From JAYEHK01 sp034659475 (GTDB lineage Bacteria; Bacillota; Syntrophomonadia; Syntrophomonadales; Syntrophomonadaceae), in assembly GCA_034659475.1 (NCBI GenBank), contig JAYEHK010000120.1, positions 1-39,416 of the forward strand: 39,416 nt of DNA. The letters are read 5' to 3'. The notes under the pieces were generated by a model. The model did no database searches. It was not told the origin of the DNA and saw only the letters and a list, made by a program, of their open reading frames with translations. Shown one piece after another: positions 1 through 6,788 of the stretch; within the stretch, counting starts at the first letter, position 1, and each line of letters starts with the position of its first letter. Position numbers and translations under genes: made by a program.

Positions 1-74
1 AGATGATCAGAGGGAGTACAATCAATTTTTTGGATGTTTCTAAAATTTTTGATCTGAAAGTGCTCAATTTTCAA
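1..74 (-). CDS. recF: RecF, DNA replication/repair protein (5' end only)
   Basis: Partial minus-strand gene running off the left edge; about 24 N-terminal residues are visible. The reverse complement from a TTG at 74 reads MKIEHFQIKNFRNIQKID, which matches the conserved RecF start (hydrophobic strand followed by KNFRN) preceding the Walker A motif. A GGAGGG lies about 12 nt upstream, next to the dnaN stop, so TTG is the likely start. RecF loads RecA at gaps and belongs to the SMC-like ABC ATPases. It follows dnaN by only 18 bp, so the two are probably co-transcribed with dnaA. No S4-domain yaaA gene lies between dnaN and recF, unlike in many Firmicutes. The Walker motifs lie outside the window, so the family call rests on the N-terminus and position. 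Confidence 0.8.
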   Translation of the reverse strand, partial: MKIEHFQIKNFRNIQKIDCTPSDH

Positions 75-92
75 TGAAAAATAACACCCTCC

Positions 93-1232
93 TTAGTTGT
101 TTGTGCGAAGGGGAACTAAAACATATAAATATTGCTCTTTTTCAGGATTTTTGATGATCGCTGGTCCCATTGGTCCAGATAATTGTATTGATACAGTATC
201 ACATTCTTGTGCAAATATTTTTATTACATCTAAGAAATAATTTGTATTAAAAGCAATTTTTACCTCTTTATCGCCTTCAAGCTCTATATCTTCAATCACT
301 TCTGATATTTCACCCATTGCTTCTGAATAAGAATGAAGGCAGGCTTCTTCTCCATCAAAACTAAACTGTACATGTTGTATTTTAAATTTATCATCAGTGG
401 GCATAATTTTAGCTCTTTCAAGTGCGTTGGCCAGAGTATTAGTTTTCAAATGGACTGTAGTTATTAGATTTGCAGGAATAACCTGCTCGTAATTCGGATA
501 TTGTCCTTCAATTAAGCGAGATAAAAATATAAATTCGTCTTTATAAAATAATACGTTATTTGAAGATAAGGCAATATTTATAGGTTCGTTGGTATCGTCT
601 AGAAAACGAAGTAACTCATTTACTGTGCGAATGGGAATAACAAATTTAAAAGGTTCTATTTCTTCTTGATCTAACGTATAACTATAATACGCCATACGAT
701 GGGTATCAGAGGCAACTATTTTAATTATATTGTTTTCTAAAATATCAAAAACAACACCGGTAAAAACTTGACGAAAATGATTAACAGCTGCTGCAAATAC
801 AGTTTTCTTTAAGGCTTCTTTTAAAATCTTTTGGGACATGTAAAAAATATGGTCTATTTTATTAATGGGTAAACCGGGGTACTCTTGGTCACTGTAAATA
901 TTAATGTTTCCTGAGGAGCGACCGTATGAAATATTTAGTTTTGAGGTTTCGTGATTAAGTTCTAGTGATATCAAGGTATCAGGCAAAAGTTTTATAAAAT
1001 CAGCAAAGTAATTTGCGTTAACAAGTACCTGACCTTCTTGTAAGATTTCTACGTTTTGGGTGGAAGCTTTGATTCCAATTTCCATATCGGTAGCAGTCAT
1101 GGTTAAACCTTTTTCTTTATCTAATTGTAAAAGAAGACCAGATAAAACTGGAATGGTGTTCTTATTAGAGGCTGCTCTGTGAACTGTTGTTGTTAGGGAT
1201 GATAACTCTCTTTTTTCAATGGTAAACTTCAT
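93..1232 (-). CDS. dnaN: DNA polymerase III beta subunit (sliding clamp)
   Basis: DnaN dimerises into the ring that tethers DNA polymerase III to the template. The 379-residue product has the usual length and three tandem clamp domains of about 125 residues each. It starts MKFTIEKRELSSLTTTVHRA, contains the conserved SRLIEGQYPNYEQVIP segment in domain 2, and ends YLYVLVPLRTNN, a good match for the protein-binding C-terminus (family usual: MPMR-like). The ATG start at 1232 follows an AAAGGGGATAG purine stretch on the minus strand. It lies 147 bp downstream of dnaA in the same direction and 18 bp upstream of recF, the normal oriC order. Identification is secure. Confidence 0.97.
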   Translation of the reverse strand: MKFTIEKRELSSLTTTVHRAASNKNTIPVLSGLLLQLDKEKGLTMTATDMEIGIKASTQNVEILQEGQVLVNANYFADFIKLLPDTLISLELNHETSKLNISYGRSSGNINIYSDQEYPGLPINKIDHIFYMSQKILKEALKKTVFAAAVNHFRQVFTGVVFDILENNIIKIVASDTHRMAYYSYTLDQEEIEPFKFVIPIRTVNELLRFLDDTNEPINIALSSNNVLFYKDEFIFLSRLIEGQYPNYEQVIPANLITTVHLKTNTLANALERAKIMPTDDKFKIQHVQFSFDGEEACLHSYSEAMGEISEVIEDIELEGDKEVKIAFNTNYFLDVIKIFAQECDTVSIQLSGPMGPAIIKNPEKEQYLYVLVPLRTNN

Positions 1233-1306
1233 GGATCCTATCCCCTTTCTTTATTTTTTAATAATTATTAAAAGGATAGGCGTACCCGTAGTAGTAGTGT
1301 GCAAAG

Positions 1307-1315
1307 TGTGGAAAA
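1307..1315. promoter_or_regulatory. DnaA-box-like nonamer between dnaA and dnaN
   Basis: TGTGGAAAA (reverse TTTTCCACA) differs from the TTATCCACA consensus at one position. It lies in the 147-bp dnaA-dnaN spacer, a place where Firmicutes often carry part of a bipartite origin. The spacer shows no gene. One degenerate box by itself is weak evidence. Confidence 0.35.
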
Positions 1316-1379
1316 GCCATTCAATCGTTAGGGGTACCCTATTTTTGTCGTTTAATAAAGCTGTTGATAGCTTGTATAA

Positions 1380-2684
1380 TCAAGCGGTGTAATTTGGGTC
1401 AAGCTGTTGACAAATATCAACGATCATTACTTTTAGATCGTGATTTACAGCAATCTCTTTCTCCATTTTATCACAAGCATGCATAACTGTAGTGTGATCT
1501 CTGCCTCCAAATTGGTCGCCAATTAAGGGATAAGAGGCATCGGTCATTTTTCTAGATAAATACATTGCAATTTGCCTTGGAAAAACAAGCTGTTTATTTC
1601 TTTTTTTTGAGAGCATTTCTGACATCTCCAGATTATAAAAACTGGCTACTTCTTTTTGAATACTTTCAATGGTTATTTTTTTTGGTCTGGGGGGAGGTAG
1701 AATATCTTTTAATGCTTCGCTGGCAGTTTCCATATTTAAAGGTTTTTTGGTAATGGTTGAATAAGCCACCAGTCGAACAAGTGCGCCTTCTAACTCTCTA
1801 ATATTTGAATCAATATAGTTTGCAATGTAGTCTAGAATGTCATAAGAAATATTTAGCCCATCGTTTTGTGCTTTCTTTCTTAGTATAGCAATTCTTGTTT
1901 CCAGATCAGGGGTTTGTATATCTGTTATTAATCCCCATTCAAATCGTGATCTCAGTCGGTCTTCCAAGGTGGGTATGTTTCTTGGTGGACGGTCGCTGGA
2001 GATGACGACTTGTTTATTTGCTTCATAAAGGGCATTAAATGTATGGAAGAACTCTTCCTGTGTTCGTTCTTTGCCGGCAAGAAATTGAATATCATCGATT
2101 AGTAAAACATCTATATTTCGATATTTGTTTCGAAAACTTGCTGTTTTGTCGTCTTTTATAGAGCTGATTAATTCATTGGTAAATTGTTCAGAAGAAACAT
2201 ACATAACCGATGATCTGGGATGTGTTTCCACTATTCTGTGACCGATCGCATGCATTAAATGAGTTTTTCCCAGACCGACTCCTCCATAAATAAAAAGAGG
2301 ATTATAAGCGCGTGAAGGTGCTTCTCCTACTGCATAACAGGCTGCGTGAGCAAAACGATTACTGTTACCAATGACAAAGGTATCGAAGGTATATTTTGAA
2401 TTTAAAGGAGAAATAATTCCATCTTTTTCTATAACTGATTCAGTGGTGAGGACCAAAAAAATATCCTGAGTGGTCAAATTTCTAAATAATTTCTGCATTG
2501 TTTCTAAATAACGTGATTCAATCCATTCTTTTGTTAAAGTATTGGGAACAGTAATATAAACACGGTCATTTTTAAAAGTATTAAATTTTACCATTGAGAA
2601 CCAAATATCAAAACTAGTGGTTCCAATTTCTTGACGGATGGACTGCAAAACTTTTTCCCAAACAGCGGTGTAATCGTAGGACAT
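1380..2684 (-). CDS. dnaA: Chromosomal replication initiator DnaA
   Basis: AAA+ ATPase that binds DnaA boxes at oriC and melts the origin. Domain I occupies roughly residues 1-80. Domain II is very short. Domain III carries Walker A GGVGLGKTHL (about 134-143) and Walker B LLIDDIQF (about 195). Domain IV carries the DnaA signature GGRDHTTVMHA (about 395) that contacts the box. At 434 residues it is slightly shorter than B. subtilis DnaA (446), mostly through the reduced domain II linker. The ATG at 2684 is preceded on the minus strand by AGGAGG with good spacing. It is divergent from rpmH and upstream of dnaN. The nearby DnaA boxes imply the usual autoregulation. Confidence 0.98.
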   Translation of the reverse strand: MSYDYTAVWEKVLQSIRQEIGTTSFDIWFSMVKFNTFKNDRVYITVPNTLTKEWIESRYLETMQKLFRNLTTQDIFLVLTTESVIEKDGIISPLNSKYTFDTFVIGNSNRFAHAACYAVGEAPSRAYNPLFIYGGVGLGKTHLMHAIGHRIVETHPRSSVMYVSSEQFTNELISSIKDDKTASFRNKYRNIDVLLIDDIQFLAGKERTQEEFFHTFNALYEANKQVVISSDRPPRNIPTLEDRLRSRFEWGLITDIQTPDLETRIAILRKKAQNDGLNISYDILDYIANYIDSNIRELEGALVRLVAYSTITKKPLNMETASEALKDILPPPRPKKITIESIQKEVASFYNLEMSEMLSKKRNKQLVFPRQIAMYLSRKMTDASYPLIGDQFGGRDHTTVMHACDKMEKEIAVNHDLKVMIVDICQQLDPNYTA

Positions 2685-2873
2685 GTATAAAGCCTCCTGT
2701 TAATGATGTGGATAAAGTGCTTGTTGAAAACAAATATTGCTGTGGATATCTGGACAAAAAGAAATAATAAACAATCTGGGAGCTAATTACAAGAAGCTAT
2801 CTTAAAATAATCATGCAGTATAATAGTAACAGATTTATATCATAATTAGAAGTATTTAGAAGACAGGAGTTTC
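2685..2873. other. Candidate oriC segment between dnaA and rpmH
   Basis: Gene-free AT-rich spacer between the divergent dnaA and rpmH genes, the standard position of a Firmicutes origin. It holds an exact DnaA box (TGTGGATAA, 2707-2715) and a one-mismatch box (TGTGGATAT, 2741-2749), both in the orientation facing dnaA. Only two clear boxes are visible, fewer than in B. subtilis incA/B/C, so the boxes may mainly regulate dnaA transcription. Confidence 0.5.
2707..2715 (-). promoter_or_regulatory. DnaA box (exact consensus)
   Basis: TGTGGATAA is the exact complement of TTATCCACA. It lies 23 bp upstream of the dnaA start codon, a position suited to autorepression by DnaA as well as origin function. 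A second near-consensus copy follows at 2741-2749. Confidence 0.65.
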
Positions 2874-2903
2874 TTGACATATAGGGGGTTTAGAAAATAT
2901 AAT
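2874..2903 (+). promoter_or_regulatory. Sigma-A promoter for rpmH
   Basis: TTGACA at 2874-2879 and TATAAT at 2898-2903 are both perfect consensus hexamers, separated by 18 bp. The -10 hexamer lies 38 bp before the rpmH ATG. This is among the strongest promoters visible in the window and should drive rpmH-rnpA-yidD-yidC-khpB. Confidence 0.85.
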
Positions 2904-2941
2904 TAATAAGTGCTGGAAAATTTAAGGGAGGCTATTATACA

Positions 2942-3076
2942 ATGAAAAGAACCTATCAACCAAAAAACAGGCAAAGAAAAAAAGTACATGGTTTTAGAAA
3001 AAGGATGTCTACAACAAGTGGACGTAAAGTGCTTGCTACGAGACGCAAAAAAGGAAGGAAAGTTCTTTCTGCATAG
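2942..3076 (+). CDS. rpmH: 50S ribosomal protein L34
   Basis: 44-residue, very basic protein of the large ribosomal subunit. It begins MKRTYQPKNRQRKKVHGFRK and continues with MSTTSGRKVLATRRKKGRK, the near-invariant L34 sequence. AAGGGAGG at 2924-2931 gives the ribosome binding site, and a consensus promoter lies just upstream. rnpA follows at once, the order conserved across bacteria next to dnaA. Confidence 0.98.
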   Translation: MKRTYQPKNRQRKKVHGFRKRMSTTSGRKVLATRRKKGRKVLSA

Positions 3077-3124
3077 GTCGTGTGAACGGCCTTTTATTTT
3101 ACCTCTGTTAGAGGGGGCTTTTTG

Positions 3125-3460
3125 ATGTTAAATAAAAAATACAGAATAAATAAAAAATACGATTATGATTATATATTTAAAAATGGAAAAAGAGTTTCTG
3201 GTAAGTATATAATTGTATTTATAAAAACGAATGAATTGCAGCATAGCCGCTTTGGAATTGTTTGTTCTAAAAAAGTTGGTAATGCGGTCATCAGAAACCG
3301 CTCAAAGAGATTAATGAGAGCAATTCTTCACCATAATATGGATGTTTTTGTAAAAAATTATAATATGGTGATCGTATGTAGGGTCAGCATAAAAGATGCC
3401 CAGTATAAGCAAGTAGAAGATGATTTTTTAAGTGTTGTGCGAAGGGCAAGAATACTATGA
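3125..3460 (+). CDS. rnpA: Ribonuclease P protein component
   Basis: Protein subunit of RNase P, which assists the catalytic RNA in trimming tRNA 5' leaders. The 111-residue basic protein has the family signature RNRSKRLMR (about residues 58-66) and the usual small alpha-beta size. A TTG at 3122 is also in frame, but the ATG at 3125 lies at better distance from the AGAGGGGG ribosome binding site, so I use it. The stop overlaps the yidD start in an ATGA arrangement, indicating translational coupling. Confidence 0.95.
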   Translation: MLNKKYRINKKYDYDYIFKNGKRVSGKYIIVFIKTNELQHSRFGIVCSKKVGNAVIRNRSKRLMRAILHHNMDVFVKNYNMVIVCRVSIKDAQYKQVEDDFLSVVRRARIL

Positions 3461-3663
3461 AGAGAGTGTGTATTTTTTTAATAAAAGGATATCAAAAAGT
3501 TACCTGCTTTAAGCGACCTACTTGTCGTTTTTACCCTAGTTGCTCTAATTACGCGATAGAGGCCATTCAGAAGTATGGCGCAGGAAAAGGTGGATGGCTA
3601 ACGATTAAAAGAATTGCACGTTGTCATCCGTTTAATCCTGGAGGTTTTGATCCGGTACCTTGA
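3457..3663 (+). CDS. yidD: Membrane protein insertion efficiency factor YidD
   Basis: 68-residue protein of the YidD family, a membrane-associated helper of YidC insertion. The hallmark cysteines and motifs are present: TCRFYPSCSNYAIEAI (about 22-37) and RIARCHPFNPGGFDPVP at the C-terminus. Its ATG overlaps the rnpA stop by 4 nt. Position between rnpA and yidC is the conserved one. Length is typical. Confidence 0.95.
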   Translation: MKRVCIFLIKGYQKVTCFKRPTCRFYPSCSNYAIEAIQKYGAGKGGWLTIKRIARCHPFNPGGFDPVP

Positions 3664-3747
3664 GGAGGACATTATTTTTCGTCCATTTACTCAAAAGCTT
3701 TTAGAAAAGTGTTAAGAATCGCTCAGAAAAGCAATCTGTATTAAATT

Positions 3748-3757
3748 AAGGAGGTGA
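3748..3757 (+). promoter_or_regulatory. Perfect Shine-Dalgarno far upstream of yidC
   Basis: AAGGAGGTGA is a full anti-16S complement, yet the yidC reading frame opens only at 3785 because TGA occupies 3782-3784. The nearest ATG (3775) is in another frame and gives a short peptide that stops at TAA. The site therefore does not fit the available yidC start. Confidence 0.5.
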
Positions 3758-3784
3758 CACCTGCTATCGAGCAAATGTCTTTGA

Positions 3785-4591
3785 TTGCAGGGTTATAATT
3801 TGTGGCAGGCTTTTGTACACTGGTTTGCAAACGTAATCCAATTAATGTACGGCTTTACGGTACAAATGGGAGTACCTAGTTATGGTTTGGCGATTATTCT
3901 GATGACTATAGCGATAAAACTTGTGTTATTCCCGTTAACTCAGAAGCAGATGAAATCAATGCGGGCTATGCAGGAAATACAGCCGAAAACCAAATATATT
4001 CAGGAAAAGTATAAGGATGAGCCGCAGGTTATGCAGGCAAAAATAATGGAACTTTACAAGGAAAATGGCGTTAATCCAATGGGTGGGTGTTTACCTTTGC
4101 TCATACAGATGCCAATATTTATTGCCTTTTACCAATCCTTATTTAATTTTGAATTTGCAGTAGAAGCACATGCCAAGTTTTTCTGGATTCCTAATATTGG
4201 ACAACCGGATCCGTACTTTATTCTTGCAATACTCGCGGCTTTAACAACCTATTATCAACAAAAAATTTCTATGGTTAAAAGCAATGATCCAACCCAGAAG
4301 ACGATGTTGTACTTTATGCCACTGTTTATGGCATTTATAGCTTATAAATTGCCGGCTGGGTTACCACTCTATTGGGTCATATTTAACATTTTAGGGATTT
4401 TACAGCAGTTATATGTGAATCGTGCACAAAAGAAAACTGTTATGTCAACAAATACAGGGCTAGAGGTAGAAATTAAAAAAGAAGAAAAAATGACAACGAA
4501 TACGACAAAAGAGAAGGTCGCAGGGAGGGAAAAAGGAGGAAAAGAAAAGAATGGAAACCCGTACGGTGAAAAAAAGGGGAAAAAGCGTTGA
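3785..4591 (+). CDS. yidC: Membrane protein insertase YidC/OxaI
   Basis: Inserts membrane proteins alone or with SecYEG. It contains the Oxa1 core: a helix at about 25-50 with LAIILMTIAIKLVLFPLTQKQ, the charged loop with QKYIQEKYKDEPQ-type helices, GCLPLLIQMPIFIAFYQSL (about 100-118), and later helices ending at about 205. The tail (215-268) is Lys/Glu-rich, as in Gram-positive YidC. The usual hydrophilic groove Arg is probably not in the QMPIFIAF helix but in the KLVLFPL region, where only K is seen. The start is doubtful: TTG at 3785 lacks a ribosome binding site, while a perfect one lies 30 nt upstream. The 3' end overlaps khpB by 41 nt. Confidence 0.93.
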   Translation: MQGYNLWQAFVHWFANVIQLMYGFTVQMGVPSYGLAIILMTIAIKLVLFPLTQKQMKSMRAMQEIQPKTKYIQEKYKDEPQVMQAKIMELYKENGVNPMGGCLPLLIQMPIFIAFYQSLFNFEFAVEAHAKFFWIPNIGQPDPYFILAILAALTTYYQQKISMVKSNDPTQKTMLYFMPLFMAFIAYKLPAGLPLYWVIFNILGILQQLYVNRAQKKTVMSTNTGLEVEIKKEEKMTTNTTKEKVAGREKGGKEKNGNPYGEKKGKKR

Positions 4592-5180
4592 TGAAGCCAT
4601 AAAGTCAGCACTAATTGAATTTGGTTGTGAAATTGATGATGTAGAAGTAGAGATTATTGAAGAATCCTCAAAAGGCTTTATGGGGGTTTTTGGATGCCGG
4701 CCTGCTGTTGTAAAAGTCATCTTAAAAGATAGACCGGAGAAAGAAGCTCGTGAAGTTGTAGAAAGCCTTTTGGAGAAAATGAATTTAAATTACGAAATTG
4801 ATAAAGTGGAATGGTTGAATGGTACTGTTCGCATCAATATCGTTGGTAAAGACATGGGCTTACTTATTGGACGAAAAGGGGAAACATTAAACGCAGTGCA
4901 ATTTATTGCGGGTTTAATGATTAACCGTAAACGAGAGGATAAGATTCGGTTAGTACTGGATGTTGAAGAGTATCGCAAAAAAAGGGAACAGTCATTGGAA
5001 TCTCTGGCATTGCGCTTGTCTGATAAAGTGAAAGAAACACGAAAGAATGTTGTCATGCGGCCAATGAGTTCTCAGGAAAGAAGAATCGTACATACTATTC
5101 TTCAGGAGGATCCGCAGGTTGTGACATACTCTATGGGAGATGAGCCAAACCGTAAGGTGGTTATCTCACTTAAAAAATAA
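4551..5180 (+). CDS. khpB: RNA-binding protein KhpB (Jag/EloR)
   Basis: KH- and R3H-domain RNA-binding protein linked to cell elongation in Firmicutes. The 209 residues divide into a Jag-N domain (1-55, with GKSVDEAIKSALIEFG and SKGFMGVFGCRPA), a KH domain with the GxxG-like loop IGRKGETLNAVQ (about 108-119), and an R3H domain with MSSQERRIVHTIL (about 173-185). An AAGGAGG lies upstream of the ATG, and the start lies within the end of yidC, so translation is probably coupled. A clear terminator follows, ending the rpmH operon. Confidence 0.94.
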   Translation: METRTVKKRGKSVDEAIKSALIEFGCEIDDVEVEIIEESSKGFMGVFGCRPAVVKVILKDRPEKEAREVVESLLEKMNLNYEIDKVEWLNGTVRINIVGKDMGLLIGRKGETLNAVQFIAGLMINRKREDKIRLVLDVEEYRKKREQSLESLALRLSDKVKETRKNVVMRPMSSQERRIVHTILQEDPQVVTYSMGDEPNRKVVISLKK

Positions 5181-5191
5181 GCAAGTGTTAT

Positions 5192-5216
5192 AAGGCCCTT
5201 TTGGGGGCCTTTTTTT
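5192..5216 (+). terminator. Rho-independent terminator after khpB
   Basis: Stem AAGGCCC / GGGGCCTT with a short loop, followed by a run of seven Ts. It lies 11 bp after the khpB stop and separates the rpmH operon from mnmE. Confidence 0.85.
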
Positions 5217-5382
5217 ATACTATGTGAAGTTATAAAGATTAAAGCTTGATAATAAAAAAACATTCTTTTTCGTCTGGTGTTTTTATGCATCCAATTTATG
5301 AAGATAATATGTGTGGATGGGTGTAGATAAACGAATATTTTGGTAAGATAAGGATTAAGAAATTATTAATGGAGATAGAGAT

Positions 5383-6762
5383 ATGAGAAGTGATAATATT
5401 GTAGCTTTATCCACACCTTCGGGTGAGGCAGGGATTGGGGTCATTCGATTGAGTGGCGAAACTGTTATTCAGGAAATAGATCGAGTATTTTTGCCGTTTA
5501 AGGAAGGTGCACTTCTTCAGGAAAAGTCTGGGTATACACTAAATCTGGGTTGGATTCTTGATGAGAAAGGCTATCGTATTGATCAGGTTTTGGTTGGTGT
5601 GATGAAAGAGCCGAGGTCATATACAGGGGAAAATGTTATAGAAATCAATTGTCATGGAGGGAGTATGCCTGTCAGACGTTGTTTGGAAAGATGTCTTGAA
5701 TTGGGCATTCGGATGGCAGAACCGGGAGAATTTACAAAACGAGCTTTCTTAAATGGACGATTGGACCTCAGCCAGGCGGAAGCGGTTATTGATGTGATTC
5801 GGGCAAAAACTGATCGAGGGTTAAAACTAGCAATGGAGCAGCTTGAAGGAGTAAACAGTCGATACATTGTAGAAATAGAGGAAGATTTGTTGCGAGTGAA
5901 TGCAATGGTTGAAGCGAGTATTGATTTTCCAGATGATGTCGGGGATCTTGATAATGAGGAAGCACGTGCTTTACTGCAAGGGGTTATTGAGACTATGGAT
6001 CGGTTCTTGGAAGCGGGTAAAAGGGGTCAGATATATCGTGATGGAGCAAGCATTGCTATTTGCGGGAAGCCTAATGTGGGCAAATCAAGTTTGTTGAATG
6101 TATTGGTTCGTAAAGAAAAAGCAATTGTTACAGAAATCCCAGGAACAACCAGGGATGTAATCGAAGAATATATTAATATAAAAGGTATTCCGGTGAAGGT
6201 TATGGATACTGCAGGGATTCATGTTACCGAAGACTTTGTAGAAAAATTAGGAATAGAACGTTCGTTGAGTGCGATTGAAAAAGCTGATGTGGTACTTTTC
6301 CTGTTGGATATGGGATCGGGGTTGACGGAAGAGGATCTTCAAATTATTAATAAGATAGACAAAAAGCATTTAATGATTCTTGTAAATAAAGAAGATCTTG
6401 AAGAAAAGAAAATTGATGAAGGGGAAATAGAAAATAGATTTCCCGGAATCAGAGTGATAAGAGGGTCGGTAAAAGAGGAAACTGGGATAGAGGATTTAGA
6501 AAATGCGCTAAAGCAGTTTTTTTTACAGGGAGTGTCGGGACAGGATGAGTTGGAAATAATGATGAATATACGACACCAAAAAGCCCTTGTTAAAAGCAGG
6601 CAGCATGTAAAGGCAGTGATTGATGTGCTTGAGGTGGTAACGTTGGATTGTCTGGCGGTAGATCTTCAGGAATCCCTTGTCTATCTGGGAGAGATCACCG
6701 GAAAAACGCTGAAGGAAGAAGCAATTGAACGGATTTTTCATGATTTTTGTATCGGGAAATAA
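5383..6762 (+). CDS. mnmE: tRNA uridine-5-carboxymethylaminomethyl GTPase MnmE
   Basis: With MnmG it installs the cmnm5 group on U34 of several tRNAs. The N-terminal folate-binding domain begins DNIVALSTPSGEAGIGVIRLSG and includes GEFTKRAFLNGRLDLSQAEAV. The Ras-like G domain has GKPNVGKSSLLN (about 227-238), DTAGIH and NKED. The C-terminus ends FCIGK, carrying the catalytic cysteine. At 459 residues the length is usual. mnmG starts 26 bp downstream, so the two are co-expressed. Confidence 0.97.
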   Translation: MRSDNIVALSTPSGEAGIGVIRLSGETVIQEIDRVFLPFKEGALLQEKSGYTLNLGWILDEKGYRIDQVLVGVMKEPRSYTGENVIEINCHGGSMPVRRCLERCLELGIRMAEPGEFTKRAFLNGRLDLSQAEAVIDVIRAKTDRGLKLAMEQLEGVNSRYIVEIEEDLLRVNAMVEASIDFPDDVGDLDNEEARALLQGVIETMDRFLEAGKRGQIYRDGASIAICGKPNVGKSSLLNVLVRKEKAIVTEIPGTTRDVIEEYINIKGIPVKVMDTAGIHVTEDFVEKLGIERSLSAIEKADVVLFLLDMGSGLTEEDLQIINKIDKKHLMILVNKEDLEEKKIDEGEIENRFPGIRVIRGSVKEETGIEDLENALKQFFLQGVSGQDELEIMMNIRHQKALVKSRQHVKAVIDVLEVVTLDCLAVDLQESLVYLGEITGKTLKEEAIERIFHDFCIGK

Positions 6763-6788
6763 ATGATTATTTAATTTTGGAGGCAGAG

